This document shows positions 11,664-22,400 of a stretch of 64,000 bases of DNA, one piece after another (within the stretch, counting starts at the first letter, position 1; the number at the start of each line of letters is the position of its first letter). The notes under the pieces are model-generated. The model saw nothing but the letters and a program-made list of their open reading frames with translations. It was not told the DNA's origin and did no database searches. The DNA comes from Beta vulgaris subsp. vulgaris (lineage: Eukaryota; Streptophyta; Magnoliopsida; Caryophyllales; Amaranthaceae): NCBI RefSeq assembly GCF_026745355.1, contig NC_079207.1, positions 37,040,421 to 37,104,420 of the forward strand, given 5' to 3'. A program made the position numbers and the translations under genes.

Positions 11664-13011
11664 AAGAAACAAAGGAACAAACTAAGTAGTGAACTAATGA
11701 GTTATTTAAGTGTATGGTGTTTAAGGTATCAATAAAAGAAACTGGGAGAATACGAAGTCAAGAAAGAAGTCAAGAGAGGATTTCAAAGGATTAGTAAAGA
11801 AGTTTCTATGTTGATACTGGAGCAAGCATTGGATCAAGAAGAATAGAAGCTAGGCGTTTTATTTTCTAGTTCCAATGTAAAGGAACAAAGAAAGAATGGT
11901 AAGGAACAGTGGCAGTCTATTTGAGAATGAGAGTTTGTTCCTTTGTAAGGAACAAACTAAGTGGCACTAAACAAATATGTTAAAGGAACTTCGTTAATAA
12001 AAGGAACTAGACTTAGGCGTGCAAATATAATAACGGTTAAAAAGATATTTGAGTAAGTCATGCCTAAATTATAGGAAATTAGTTATATCTAATTTCAAAT
12101 GATAAAATCAGTTTTAAAAAGAAAATCTGTTTAAGAAAAAGATTTTATTTTTCGAAAAATTAAGAAAATAAATATCCGGTTGTTAGAAAGATTTTGTTTA
12201 AAAGATAATATTTTCTTAAAGATTAAAAATTCAGTTTTAAAGATAAAAAGTATTTTTATAAAACTGATTTTCGGATAAAGCTCAAGGAACTCCTATTACT
12301 TAGGAGTAATGGCTGAAAAATATCCACGTTCATTTATAGTTCATGGGATCATGGGACATGATGTGAAAACGTGTTCCTTAGGGGAAGGAACATCATGGGT
12401 TAATGGACCAAACATGTACTCTAGTTTTAATCCCACGTTCTTCATGATTAACACTATAAATATAGAAGTCTAGATAAGTTCCAAAGTGTGTCTGACTAAG
12501 TAATTAAGTGAGTTTAACTAATTAAGTGTCAGTGCCTTCATTCTCTCATAATAGCCATTTCTTCTTTGCCTTCTTACCCTAATTCCACTAAGCTTATTTC
12601 GATCAATTGTATCTTTGTTTTTGGGGTAAGGGAACTTTGAATGAAGTTCTGTAAGAGAGAGGCTTTGAGTGAAGCTTGTATGTGTGAGAAAACTTCTAGT
12701 GAAGTTGAGAGGAACTGCTGTTAAGGGAACAGTGGCTCAGGAACTTGAGTTTAGGAACTCAAGGTGTGGCTCGAGTTAGAATTAGGTTGTAACAAAGTTG
12801 TTTGGCCTAATTAGTGAAAGTGTTGAATTTAAAATCCCTAGTGGTCGAGGTTGTTTCTTGTTGTTGGGCCCAAGAAGTTTTTCCTCGTAAAAATCCCTTG
12901 TGTTCCTCTAGCTTGTTTATTCGTTTAAGTTTTAATTTCTGCAAAAAGTTACGTTTATTTCTACACCTACAATTCACCCCCCCCTCTTGTAGTGTTCCTA
13001 GGGAAATAACA
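11663..13011 (+). repeat. 3' LTR of copia copy B, missing its first ~26 bp
   Basis: It matches the 5' LTR from its 27th base (AAAGAAACAAAGG) to the end. The start is fused to pol at a shared AAAGAAACAAAG (11663-11674), a microhomology junction. It ends at 13011 followed by the TSD AAGAA. Confidence 0.9.
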
Positions 13012-14182
13012 AAGAACCTGAGCTGGGGTTTTTAGAACACATTGAAGAAGAAGGAGAAGGAGACAGTAGTGATGATGAGCTAAGGTTAGCTCGGGATAGG
13101 GTGAGAGGCACAAACTCAAAGTTGTTTCAGTTGGCAAAGCAACTTCAAAAGGATGCAACAGAAGGAAGATTGGGCCTTAGATATCATGCTCCTAACAGGG
13201 AGGAAATTGAGAAAGATACTGGTGAGGTAGGAAATGTGAGTGAGTATGAGGACAGTGAGGATGATATCCATACCCAGAGGACAGTGGTGATGATAATGTG
13301 GATGTTAGGAGAAGAAGAGGGAGAGGACTTCTAGTTACTGAGGATACAGATTTCACAAATTTTGTGTGGAAAGTTGGACTCAAGTTCCCAAGTAGAGAAG
13401 CATTTAAGAGTTATGTGGCTAGGTTTGCTATAACCTGTAGAACAAACTTGTACTTTGCTACAAGTAATAAAAGGAGGCAATGGAGAATGGAGGTGAAGTG
13501 CACTACAGGGTGCCCATTCAGGTTGTTTGCTTCCTGGGATTCAAGGAGGGCATGCTTTGTTGTGAAATCTGTTGATGATGAACACAGTTGCACAAGGAAC
13601 ATGGAAGGCAACAGACAAATGACATCTACTTGGCTTGCAAAGCAGTTTTTGGAGATTTTCAAGGCAAGGCCTCACTGGCCAGCCAAGGAGCTAATTGAGA
13701 CAGTGAGACAAGCATATAGAGTTGCTATTAAGAGTGCCTTGGCCTATAAGGTGAAGTACAAGGCCCATAAACTGCTTCATGGTTCCATGGAAGAACATTA
13801 TGCCAAACTAGGTAGATACCTTCAAGCCTTGAGAGACAGTGATGCAGAGATTTGTATAAGGTTGTTGAATGATGAAAGACCAAGGAGGAGTGCAACTCCA
13901 GTGTTTCAAAGACTCTTCATCTGTTTTGATGGTGTGAGAAAAGGGTGGAAGGAGGGTTGCAGAAGGTTCTTGTCCATTGATGCTTGCTTCTTGAAGACCT
14001 TTTTGGGTGGTCAATTATTGGCAGTTGTTGGCAGGGATGCCAATGACCAAATGTATCCAGCTGCCTGGGCCATAGTTGAAGGTGAGAACAACTCCTCATG
14101 GTCATGGTTTCTCAGTGAGGTTCAAACAGCTTTGAACCTAGGACAAGGTGAAGGTCTTACAATTATTTCAGATGAACACTTG

Positions 14183-14294
14183 GTAAGTTTCAATTACATA
14201 TGCAATAAACTACATTTCTTTTGATGATTAAGTTATTCATAATTACATATTAATGCACAATCATTTTAATTCTCCTCTATGTTTGTTTAACTAG
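14183..14294 (+). other. Intron in the MULE transposase pseudogene
   Basis: CTTG/GTAAGT donor at 14183 and TTTAACTAG acceptor ending at 14294. Removal joins ...SDEHL to AIISSVASIFPQC in frame, matching the continuity expected across this part of MULE transposases. Confidence 0.75.
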
Positions 14295-16158
14295 GCAATT
14301 ATAAGTTCAGTTGCATCTATTTTTCCCCAATGTGAGCATAGGCATTGTGCTAGGCATATCTTTGCCTATTGGCACAAAGATTTTAAGGGTGATGAAATGA
14401 AATTGTTGTTCTGGAGAGCAGCTAAGGCTTATAGTATTGCAGACTACACTGATGCCCTAGATGAAATGGATACCATTAACCCTGATGCAACAAAAGCTTT
14501 CAAAGCCCACAACCCCTCTGTTTTTTGTAGAGCACATTTGAATACTAACACTAAGGTGGATGTTATAACAAGTAATCTGTCTGAGACTTTCAATGGCTAT
14601 ATTATAGCTGCTAGGACAAAACATATCATTTACATGTTGGAGGACATAAGGGTAGCCCTTATGCAGAGATTAGTGGTGAAAAGGCAAGAAATGGAAGCAT
14701 CTAAGGCTCAGATCTGTCCTAGGATACAAGCTAGGTTAAATAAGGAAAAGGCAGAGGCTGCCAACTACATGGTAATTCCATCCACAAACACAACTTTCCA
14801 AGTTAATCATAAGATGGACAGTTTGACAGTGGACTTGGCTGCACAGTCATGCACATGTAGGAAATGGGATTTATGTGGAATCCCCTGTTGTCATGCAGTG
14901 GCTTGCATTTTCTTTTGTAGAAAGAATGCTGAGGACTTTGTGTCAGAATACTACACAAGGTCCACATACCTACAGTCTTATGCAGGATCCATACCCCCCC
15001 AGTAGTTGGTGAAAGGCACTGGCCCAAGGTTGTAGCTCCTTTAGTCCCTCCACCAATCAAGATTGGTCCTGGGAGACCTAGAAAAAACAGAAGGAAGGAC
15101 CCCCATGAGAACCCTAAGAAACCTGGGAGGTTAACTAAACATGGGTGGAAATGAGTTGTAGCATTTGTAAATTAAAAACTCACAACAAAAGAACATGTCC
15201 AAACAAAGGTAGTGAACCTTCCCAACCACCTCAAAAGAAAGCTAAGAATGCATTACAGCCTACACCAACTGATTCTGACAACCATGGATCACACCTTAAT
15301 GCAACTGCCCAACCAAGTAGGTTAGGGAAAGGAGGAAGGGTAATTAGGGGAGGCAGGAGTTCATCAACTGAAGTAGGTGGTAGGGGTTCCAGAGGTGCTA
15401 GGGGGTCAGGATATGCTAGGGGGTCAACATCTACTAGGGGAGGAGGAGCTGGCAGGGGGTCAACATCTGCTAAGGGAGGAGGAGCTGCCTGAGGGTCAGG
15501 AGCTGCTAGGGGTGCAGGAGCTGCTAGGGGTGCATCAAGCAGTGGCACAGGTTCAAAGGGAGCTAGAGGTGGAAGGGTAAGGTTTCTTGATTCTCTTATT
15601 GTGTAGATACTTCACATTGTTATCTAACTTGAAAGAAATTTATTAAGTGTCTCACCTTTACCAAATGTGCAGGCCCCTTCTCAAAGTGGTCGGCCTATGG
15701 AGGTTTCTCGATCAATAGTTTCAACCTCGAAAGGTCCATTCAACAGCAGCCAAGCATCAACTAGCAACACATGAATCTCAATTCAGCCAATTCATTATTC
15801 CTAGGGTTACAAATGTAGTCACATTAATCTGTTTTGGACTTGTTATGTAGTTTTGTTGCCTTAAACAATGGGTATGCTATTGTAGTCCTAGTTTTAAGTA
15901 CTTGTGAAGGATAACAATGATATTGTAGTTCAATTTTAAGTACTTGTGAAGGACAACAATGATATTTGCTGTGAATTTAAAGTACTTCTAAGCAATTGTA
16001 AGCAGGCTTTGATTTTGAAACAAAATGCAAACTTTCATTCATTGTCAAAAGCTTCCAAAATACATTCTTCTACCCATCTAACATTTGCATTAAACTAACA
16101 TCCCCACCCTTACAATTTGCATCATACTAACATCCCCACCCTAAACATACTATAATGA

Positions 16159-16731
16159 TCACTTCATGGAAACAATGATCACAGCAAAGAAAATCCAGGA
16201 CAACAACGCCCTTATAACCAATTTCTCCCTTCCATTACTCTTAGCCAATTCAACATTAATTCTAGCCATCTCCTTCCTCATCTCTTCAACTTCAGCAACC
16301 ATTTTGTCCTTCTTCATCTTTATTTTGCTAACCTTGTCTTCAAAAATCTTGAATTGCAACTCCAACTCAGTAATGCTTGTGAACTGCTCCAACAACTTCA
16401 CATGTAACTCCTCACATTCATGACATTTCTTTGAATACCCTTCATTAACTTCCCATTTGAAAAATCCACAATCTGCTGCCTATTAAAGAGAAAGAACCAC
16501 AACATTAGTCATGTATTTTTTTTAAAAAAAAAACAGAAACAAAAAATTTAAAAATTTTGCCCTAATTTCATATACACTTACTGGCCACATCGCACACCCA
16601 TAGAATTTCCTTCCAACATGTCCACCAGATTTCACAGTGTGCAATTTCGTAGGAATGTCATGGTTACACTTCACAATTGCTTGGTGGGAACTTCTTGTAT
16701 TCACTTACCCAGATCCAGATGCAGAAGCCAT
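16159..16731 (-). pseudogene. GRF-zinc-finger, coiled-coil, single-pass membrane protein gene inside the MULE
   Basis: Exon 1 is 16731-16582 and starts with ATG (MASASGSG), followed by an in-frame TAA at 16707-16705. The zinc-finger half then reads KCNHDIPTKLHTVKSGGHVG, continuing to ...YGCAMWP. A GTAAGT donor at 16581 and a TTTAATAG acceptor ending at 16480 remove an intron of 102 bp. Exon 2 (16479-16159) completes the GRF signature (AADCGFFKW), then an unbroken helical region rich in K/E/V with heptad-like spacing (about residues 75-130) and a C-terminal hydrophobic segment (VIRALLSWIFFAVIIVSMK). GRF fingers bind nucleic acid in other proteins; here the role is unknown. It is convergent with the transposase, 385 bp from its stop, and starts about 160 bp inside the right TIR. 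The early TAA sits in GGGTAAGT, so it could alternatively mark another splice donor. Otherwise the frame is intact. Confidence 0.7.
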
Positions 16732-16889
16732 TGAAGAGAGAAGAAGAAATGAAGAACAGAGAGAAGAAGAAAGGAAGAACAAAGAGGATTCACGAAAAAA
16801 CAACAGGGGTGGGGAGGTTTTTAAAGTCACGCGTTCATTTAATGATCACGTGACTCAAGTTACCTGAAGTAGCAGGTTAAATTACCTGT

Positions 16890-17003
16890 TGGGTCCACGC
16901 AAATCCGGGTCATATAATACTTGGGCTCCCCACTAGAATATTGAAAGTTTGTCCCTTTTAAAGAAAACAGGGTATAGTTCAGCCCCATGGTGTCAATTTT
17001 TCC
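16890..17003 (-). repeat. MULE right terminal inverted repeat
   Basis: Reverse complement of the left TIR (4896-5009) with a few substitutions; it ends ...GTGTCAATTTTTCC at 17003. The GRF gene reads away from this end, as the transposase reads away from the left one. Confidence 0.85.
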
Positions 17004-17063
17004 TTTATGAAAACTAGTATTCTAACTTGGGGGATTCCCCAGGTCAGTTACAATTATTAAATA

Positions 17064-17326
17064 CTCCCTCCGTCCCTAAATAGAGTGCCCATTTTTCCAT
17101 TTATGTATGTCCCAAATAGATTTCTCATTTCCTTATGTGGTATGAGTCCACGAATTAAAATATTATTTTGCTTTCAATTTTTATAATATCATTCATTTCC
17201 CTATATGGCCCACATTTGCTCTCCTTATTAAAAATTCATAAAAATGTGTATCAACTTCTATATTTAATTATGATTTCTTCTTAATACTTGTACCCAAAAG
17301 AAATGAGTACTCGGAAACGGAGGAAG
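17064..17326. mobile_element. Stowaway-type MITE
   Basis: Starts CTCCCTCCGTCCC, ends CGGAGGAAG, with TA on both sides (17062-17063 and 17327-17328). The ends and TA target site are those of Tc1/mariner-derived Stowaway MITEs. Length is 263 bp; no coding content. Confidence 0.88.
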
Positions 17327-17328
17327 TA

Positions 17329-17931
17329 TATTATTATTCATAAATTTCATAATTAATTTTTTTAGCATTTCGTAGTTTGCAGTCTAAAAAAATCTAAAGT
17401 ATTATTAGGAATAGAATAACAATTGCCATGATGCTTCCCCTTCTTGTTTTTTTCACCACAATTCCCAAAGTATTTTCCATATCCTTAACCTCAACCCCAT
17501 TACAACACTTAAGGTCCTCTTGATCTTTTTGTGTTATATTGTTGAACAAAAACTTAGTGGAAAATTTAAATTTCAAGAGTAGATGCTTCATATGAGTCAA
17601 CTTGATTTAGGATGAGTGTCATTATATAACTCTTAAACACATGCGAGATTTGGGTGGACAAAACTATAGTTAGGTCTGTTAGATTTGGTTAAATCTAGCT
17701 TGGGGGGATGGTTTGTGTTATGATTGGAGTGTCCATTGCGCTACATAACATGCTATTCGACTTTGTTTGATATTGTTTCGATGCTTGTTTCTTGTAGTGA
17801 TTATATTTATTATGTTTTCAGTTTAGCGTGTGGCCCTATTGTAGTCATATATTATTGGTTGTCCATCTTTTTCAATGTCTATATCTTATTGCTCAAGGAT
17901 AAGCAATGGTTTAGATTAGGGAAGCTTAATG
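17329..17931. other. Non-coding stretch, probably 3' untranslated region of the Ty3/gypsy remnant that follows
   Basis: No gene was recognised. The end, CTCAAGGATAAGCAATGG... up to 17931, resembles the tract before the 3' LTR in Tat/Athila-like elements, where a 'rearranged purine-rich' sequence precedes the LTR. Confidence 0.35.
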
Positions 17932-19128
17932 TGTCACATCTTATATAGTTTTTAGATGCATTTAGGTTACATTTTAGAGCATTTATATTCATATTTAGGT
18001 TTAAATTGTATCATTTCTCGAGATATTATATACCTGCTCCTATTCGGTATTTTTTAATGAATTCGAAACATATTTGGAGTATAATTAGCCAAACTTGAGC
18101 GTTATGAATATCTTATAGTACGAGTTTTTGAGCAAAAATAACACGAAAAATCATTAGTAAAAATGTGAAAATGGAATCACGTCTACTTTTTTTACTATAA
18201 CTTTTGATGTGTATCTGATTATTGAATGATTCCAGCGGAAAACTAGACTTAAAATTTTTCCAACGACGGGTGGCATATCCCGAGGAGACTCCTAGTCAAA
18301 GAGTTATACCTTTCGAAAGTTCAAACTATTTCTACCGAAATCTACTACCTTATGCGCAGATCACTAAATTTGCCTATCTAATGCAATAAATTTTCTGTAT
18401 CTTGTAACTTACTATCCTAATTATTAGGTAACTTAGTCTTATTTATATTATAAATCACTTCTTATGAAGAACTCTCTCTATCTCTCAATATTTTAGCTCT
18501 AGCTTTAGTTTTCTTCTTCATTTTATCTAGTGGTAAACCCTAATTTTTCTTATTCATTAGTTCGTGAATTCTATTAGTTTATTTCATTTAGGTTTTTACT
18601 ATTTCTTTCTTTGTTTGATTTTCTTTTAATTATGTTTCCTTTTTCAATTTAAGTTTTATTATCTATATCATGCTTGAGTAGTGAGTTATTTTGTTAATCT
18701 TGCAATTTGGTCAGTTGTTTGATCATAAATTAGTAATAATGATCATTGATCGAGAGATAAGTACCATTTAAAGACTACACAATTAGTAAATCTGATTATG
18801 TTAGCAATCGTACGATATATGTTGAGTTGAGAGCGTTAAGACCCAGTAGTAGGATTAACATGTGCTCTAGATATTAGACTAATTGAATTATTGATGGTAG
18901 TATGATAGATTATAAATATGAGCATGATAAACCATTACCCTATATCTTTATAGTTTGATTTTCGTACTTTATTAGCTTAGAACTTAATCCCATATTTATA
19001 ACATTGTTTAGTTTTTCCATACCTTAGAAGCTAGATTAAAATAGCCGTCTCTCTGTTGATTCGACCATACTTACGCTACTACATTGTTATGAGATTTTGC
19101 TATGAAATATTTTGACAAGTGTACAACA
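17932..19128 (+). repeat. Probable LTR (solo or remnant) of a Tat/Athila-like Ty3/gypsy element
   Basis: TGTCACATCTTATATAG at 17932 begins a stretch with wording I recognise from plant Tat-type LTRs: TTTTAGATGCATTTAGG, GCTCCTATTCGGTATTTTT, TTGGAGTATAATTAGCC, TTTTCCAACGACGGGTGG with AGGAGACTCCTAGTC, and CTCTGTTGATTCGACC near the end. TATTATAAATCACTTC near 18447 may be part of its promoter. The right boundary near 19128 is tentative and no gag-pol or partner LTR is present. The assignment is from memory of similar LTRs and needs alignment. Confidence 0.45.
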
Positions 19129-19303
19129 ATCTATCACGAACTCACCTTCCTTTACTTATAATTTCCCCATTTAATAATCCCTTTTAGTATTTTACATTGT
19201 GTTTTTAGTTTTTTTCTTTGATTATTATGCTACTATAAAAAGTGCAATGGATGGGAGTATCCCCTGTCTAGCTATCTCACACTCAAACCTCTTTAGAGCA
19301 TTG
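19126..19303 (+). repeat. Tandem duplication, first unit (178 bp)
   Basis: The unit starting ACAATCTATCACGAA is repeated from 19304, with about 10% differences. The second copy is split by the retroposon at 19402-24573 and finishes at about 24668, with GTTACTATAAAAAGTGCAA and TATCCCCTATCTAGCTATC. Confidence 0.8.
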
Positions 19304-20124
19304 ACAATCTATCACGAAGTCACATTCCTTTACTTATATTTTCCTCATTTAATCCTTTTTAGTATATTACATTATGTTTTTAGGTTTTTTCTTAGGTTAT
19401 TTTTTTTACAACGAGAAAACGTGCATTGATTAAAAGAAGAAAGTACAACCTAACACTACTACGAAGAAACATAAAACAAAGCAAACAAAGTTAAAGGAGC
19501 CTCAATTGCTCTTACATACCCTATGCAACGAAAACAAACTATTACAAGTCCAACCCAACTTGAACTTGTCACGAGCGATGGAAGGTAGGGTTGGGTTGAA
19601 TGTCTTGAAGAAGACCCGATATGAGAGGGAACCTATTGAGAGACAAAACCAAGACGATCTTCAGGATTGAATCACCGTAACCTATATAACATACACCAAT
19701 GTCTGCTAGACGTCAAATCCCAAGGTCTTTGAACGAAAACAGCTTACTGGGATTCTACTGATTGAAGTAAAAAAGAAGACACGTCCTTTGGTGACTTTTG
19801 ACCCTTTGTACAAGGGTTTTCAGAGTTTAGTCTCATGAGACTGAAACTGAAAATGGGTGAAGGTCATAACATGCCCCAAAAATAAATTGGAGAGCCTCCC
19901 ACAAGATGCATTTTTGAATTGTAATGACTCCAAAAGTCATCACATGAATTGAGGGCGAATTAGAATGAAAAAATTCACCCAAACTAGGGTCCTAAAATCC
20001 ATCCATGCAATCTCTAAACCAAAAGATCGAACCACAACAGAGATAAAATGACAACCGCCTCTCATCTTACCCAACACTCGAACCTCTACCGATGCATAAT
20101 TGGTTCTGGAGAAAGCAAAACTAA

Positions 20125-21270
20125 GGCTATGTTTAGTTCGCCTGAAATTTTCTGATCTGAACTTATCTGATTTGATTTGAACTTATTTTTCTGATATGAT
20201 TTGATTTGAACTTATTTTTTCTAATCTGATCTGATGTGATATGTTCTGATCTGATTTACAAGATCTTATCTTTTATAAAATATATTATTAATATTATATT
20301 ATTACTTTATAATTCATTATTATGCAATACATTATAAGCTCTTATTTATAGTATTAATATCATTATCATTTTATTTCTATCACAACTTTTACACAACTTT
20401 TATTGATAATAATAATAATTATTATTATCATTATTATAATAACAACAATAATAATTATGATCATAATAGTAATTATTATTACTAAAAATAATTATATAAC
20501 CCGAATCATTAATTTATAAGAGTGCCTCTAAAATGTTTCACATTTTCACTTAAAAAAAATGTTTCACACTTGAGAAGTCGGCAGGCTCAACTCATTTTTT
20601 TCATATGTAATAAGATATACAAACAACTATAAAACTTTACCTAAGTACTACTACAAATATTTTCAAGGACCGTAAATATTGCACCAAGTAGAGCAGATTG
20701 TGATATGTTCAATGACTTGCGCAAGAAAGAAGTGGATAGGGTGCAACATCAAATAGCTAGAGAGATTTGAAATTCGGTAGGAAGAGGTATACCGGATCTA
20801 AATTTATAATTTGTATCTCGCACTTAGCTTATTTTGAAATGTAATCCGAACTTAGTAGTTTCATTGTCATGAATTTGAACTATCATATTATATATATTTC
20901 TTATTTTTGCGCCAATCTTATGTTCTTAACACGTGGCTTTTATTTTCTATTATCTAATAACAACAAAATAACTTAAAATAATGATAACAATGACATTTAT
21001 AATAATAACAACGAGATTAATAATAATTACAATATTAATAATTAATAAGTACAAAAACAACAATAATAATCCTTTGAACAAATGTACTAGTAAATAATAG
21101 TGTTAATAGTAATAATGAGTTTTTAAACATAAGCATGATTTGATCTGAACTTATCTGATCTGAACTTATTTTTTCTGATTTGATCTGAACTTATTTTTCC
21201 TGATCTAATCTGAACTTATTTTTTCTAATCTGATATGAATAAGTAAACATAAGGTGAACTGAACGTAGCC
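20125..21270. mobile_element. Harbinger/Tourist-like non-autonomous element
   Basis: Ends GGCTATGTTTAGTTCGCCT and (reverse complement at the right) GGCTACGTTCAGTTCACCT form a ~19-bp imperfect TIR. TAA flanks both sides (20122-20124 and 21271-21273), the target size of PIF/Harbinger elements. Both subterminal regions carry several direct copies of a TCTGATCTGAACTTATT motif (20150-20260 and 21135-21240). The middle is AT-rich with ATT/AAT simple repeats (20400-20490). Length is 1146 bp and no transposase is visible. Confidence 0.7.
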
Positions 21271-21397
21271 TAAGTTTAGACCAGATAACGGAAATGAAAC
21301 AAACTACCACATTCATAATACCACAGCTGCAGCAATTCCGTTAAAGTCTACACCGTAGCTTTCATGAACCCAACAAACGCTTACTGGGTAAACTAAC

Positions 21398-21631
21398 TGT
21401 TAAAATTGTGAGGTTAAGGAGGGAAGAAGAAGAAGAGAGTAGCCATTGTTGTTGAGCTTTGATTTTTAAACAAAGAGAGGAGAGAGAAAGGAAAAATACA
21501 TAAATTCTATTATTCTGATGTGTATTGAAATGAGTACAAATACATGTATTTATAACTACTAATCTAATAACAAACTAACTGAAATTAAGGAAATTAACTA
21601 ACAAATTTATATTAAACTATATATTCCAACA
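21398..21631 (-). repeat. 3' LTR of the small non-autonomous LTR element
   Basis: 234 bp; pairs with 23615-23848. On the minus strand it begins TGTTGGAATATA, directly after the purine tract. Confidence 0.9.
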
Positions 21632-22317
21632 TCGCCCCTCAAACTGGTAATGGTTGAAAAAACATTTCCAGTTTGAACTAGACTAAATCCAATAAAGAGT
21701 ATACAATGTCTTGATTATGATCACTAGAATTATGTTGCCCTTCCGGAGAATCGCCACGAACCGAGGAGCACCTATTGCAACATTTCTTTTGTAATTAAGA
21801 AAAACTTCATGAAGCAAATCCAGTAACAAGAAGCTCAAAGTTGCAACATACACCAATACGCAACCCAAGAGAGAGTTACGAACACTAATACACTATCCAC
21901 ATTATTGCTGAAATTTCCCACCAATGCTGCATTGGTGTTGATATAAACCGCAATTATTTATCCAACTAAAAGATAATGCGGCAGATGACAACTTTCTGTC
22001 CATTAAGGTAGTACAACTGCAGCAACAACATTCTCAAAAAATGTATCAACAACAGACCTAAACACAACAACATCCACCACCATCACAACCTCACAAAACT
22101 GGCTATGGGGTACTCAACAACCAACCATGCGAACTTCAGCTGTTATCCAACCTTCTATGAGTAACAGGTTACAGAAAATCAACAGAATCAACAGATGGAA
22201 ATGAGAGGGAAAGAAGAGTGTGTTTAGAAGCTAAAAAAAAACCAGAAGAAAAATGATAACTATGAGAAAAGGCCTCAATGGGAAAGAAAGGACCTCTATG
22301 GGTCATAAAATTTGATC

Positions 22318-22400
22318 CATATGGATCACAAAGAAAGGCCTCTAAAGGGCACAACAAAGTCACCAATGGGCACAACAAAGCCTCCATGGCCACAACAAAG
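22318..22400. repeat. Short tandem repeats of a GGGCACAACAAAG motif
   Basis: GGCACAACAAAG recurs about every 22-23 bp (near 22340, 22362) with a variant GCCACAACAAAG near 22389, inside the non-autonomous LTR element. Neighbouring words such as CCTCTATGGG and CCATATGGATCAC vary the same theme. The open frame over it (22278-22637) is low-complexity and not recognised. Confidence 0.6.

Larger units (their letters stand above)
6666..13011 (+). mobile_element. Ty1/copia (Sirevirus-like) element, copy B, inserted in the MULE transposase gene
   Basis: 5' LTR 6666-8011, primer-binding site, gag 8076-9161, decayed protease and integrase to about 11663, then directly a 3' LTR lacking its first ~26 bp (11663-13011). 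The element is flanked by a perfect 5-bp TSD, AAGAA at 6661-6665 and 13012-13016. The MULE reading frame on the two sides joins across it, which proves a simple insertion. Reverse transcriptase, RNase H, the extra 3' ORF and the polypurine tract are absent, so it is non-autonomous. Confidence 0.93.
5572..15774 (+). pseudogene. MULE transposase (mudrA/FAR1-type), decayed and split by a copia insertion
   Basis: The start is ATG at 5572 (MDNVTLRFWHGE). The N-terminal part (5572-6665) holds the domain typical of plant MULE proteins, then a Pro/Asn-rich linker and an acidic linker. It has a frameshift near 6200 and a TAA near 6351-6353. After the copia element coding resumes at 13012. A 1-base shift near 13255 leads into the Mutator DNA-binding domain (LKFPSREAF..., 13379-13600) and the DDE catalytic domain (FLSIDACFLK near 13972; IISDEHL near 14164). 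An intron at 14183-14294 precedes the rest, with CEHRHCARHI near 14334. A SWIM zinc finger follows (CTCRKWDLCGIPCCHA, about 14850-14897), then a CCHC knuckle (CSICKLKTHNKRTC, about 15154-15195) and a Gly/Arg-rich tail with TGA at 15490-15492. A likely last intron is 15577-15672. Further frameshifts lie at the C-run near 14994-15001 and near 15147. In the family this enzyme binds the TIRs and cuts the element out. Confidence 0.85.
4896..17003 (+). mobile_element. Mutator-like DNA transposon (MULE) with two convergent genes, interrupted by a copia element
   Basis: Ends are defined by long inverted repeats: GGAAAAATTGACACCATGG at 4896 and its reverse complement ending at 17003, alike for about 114 bp. 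Between them are a decayed transposase gene on the plus strand (5572-15774) and a GRF-zinc-finger gene on the minus strand (16159-16731). The 6.35-kb copia copy B sits at 6666-13011, so the MULE itself is about 5.75 kb. The long TIRs and the MULE/SWIM/CCHC transposase fix the superfamily. I could not find a matching 9-11-bp TSD: the flanks are GGATTTATA on the left and TTTATGAAA on the right. The insertion is therefore old or its flank is altered. Multiple frameshifts and stops in the transposase mean it cannot move itself. Confidence 0.85.

Noticed and set aside
15377..15580. Open frame overlapping the Gly/Arg-rich tail of the MULE transposase
   Set aside because: Shadow of the repeat-rich tail in another phase.
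4885..17012. Target-site duplication for the large MULE
   Set aside because: The 9-11 bp outside the TIRs do not match on the two sides, so no TSD is claimed.
17394..17600. Minus-strand 68-codon frame with a hydrophobic C-terminus
   Set aside because: No recognisable homologue, no splice or promoter context; length is within chance for this AT-rich DNA.
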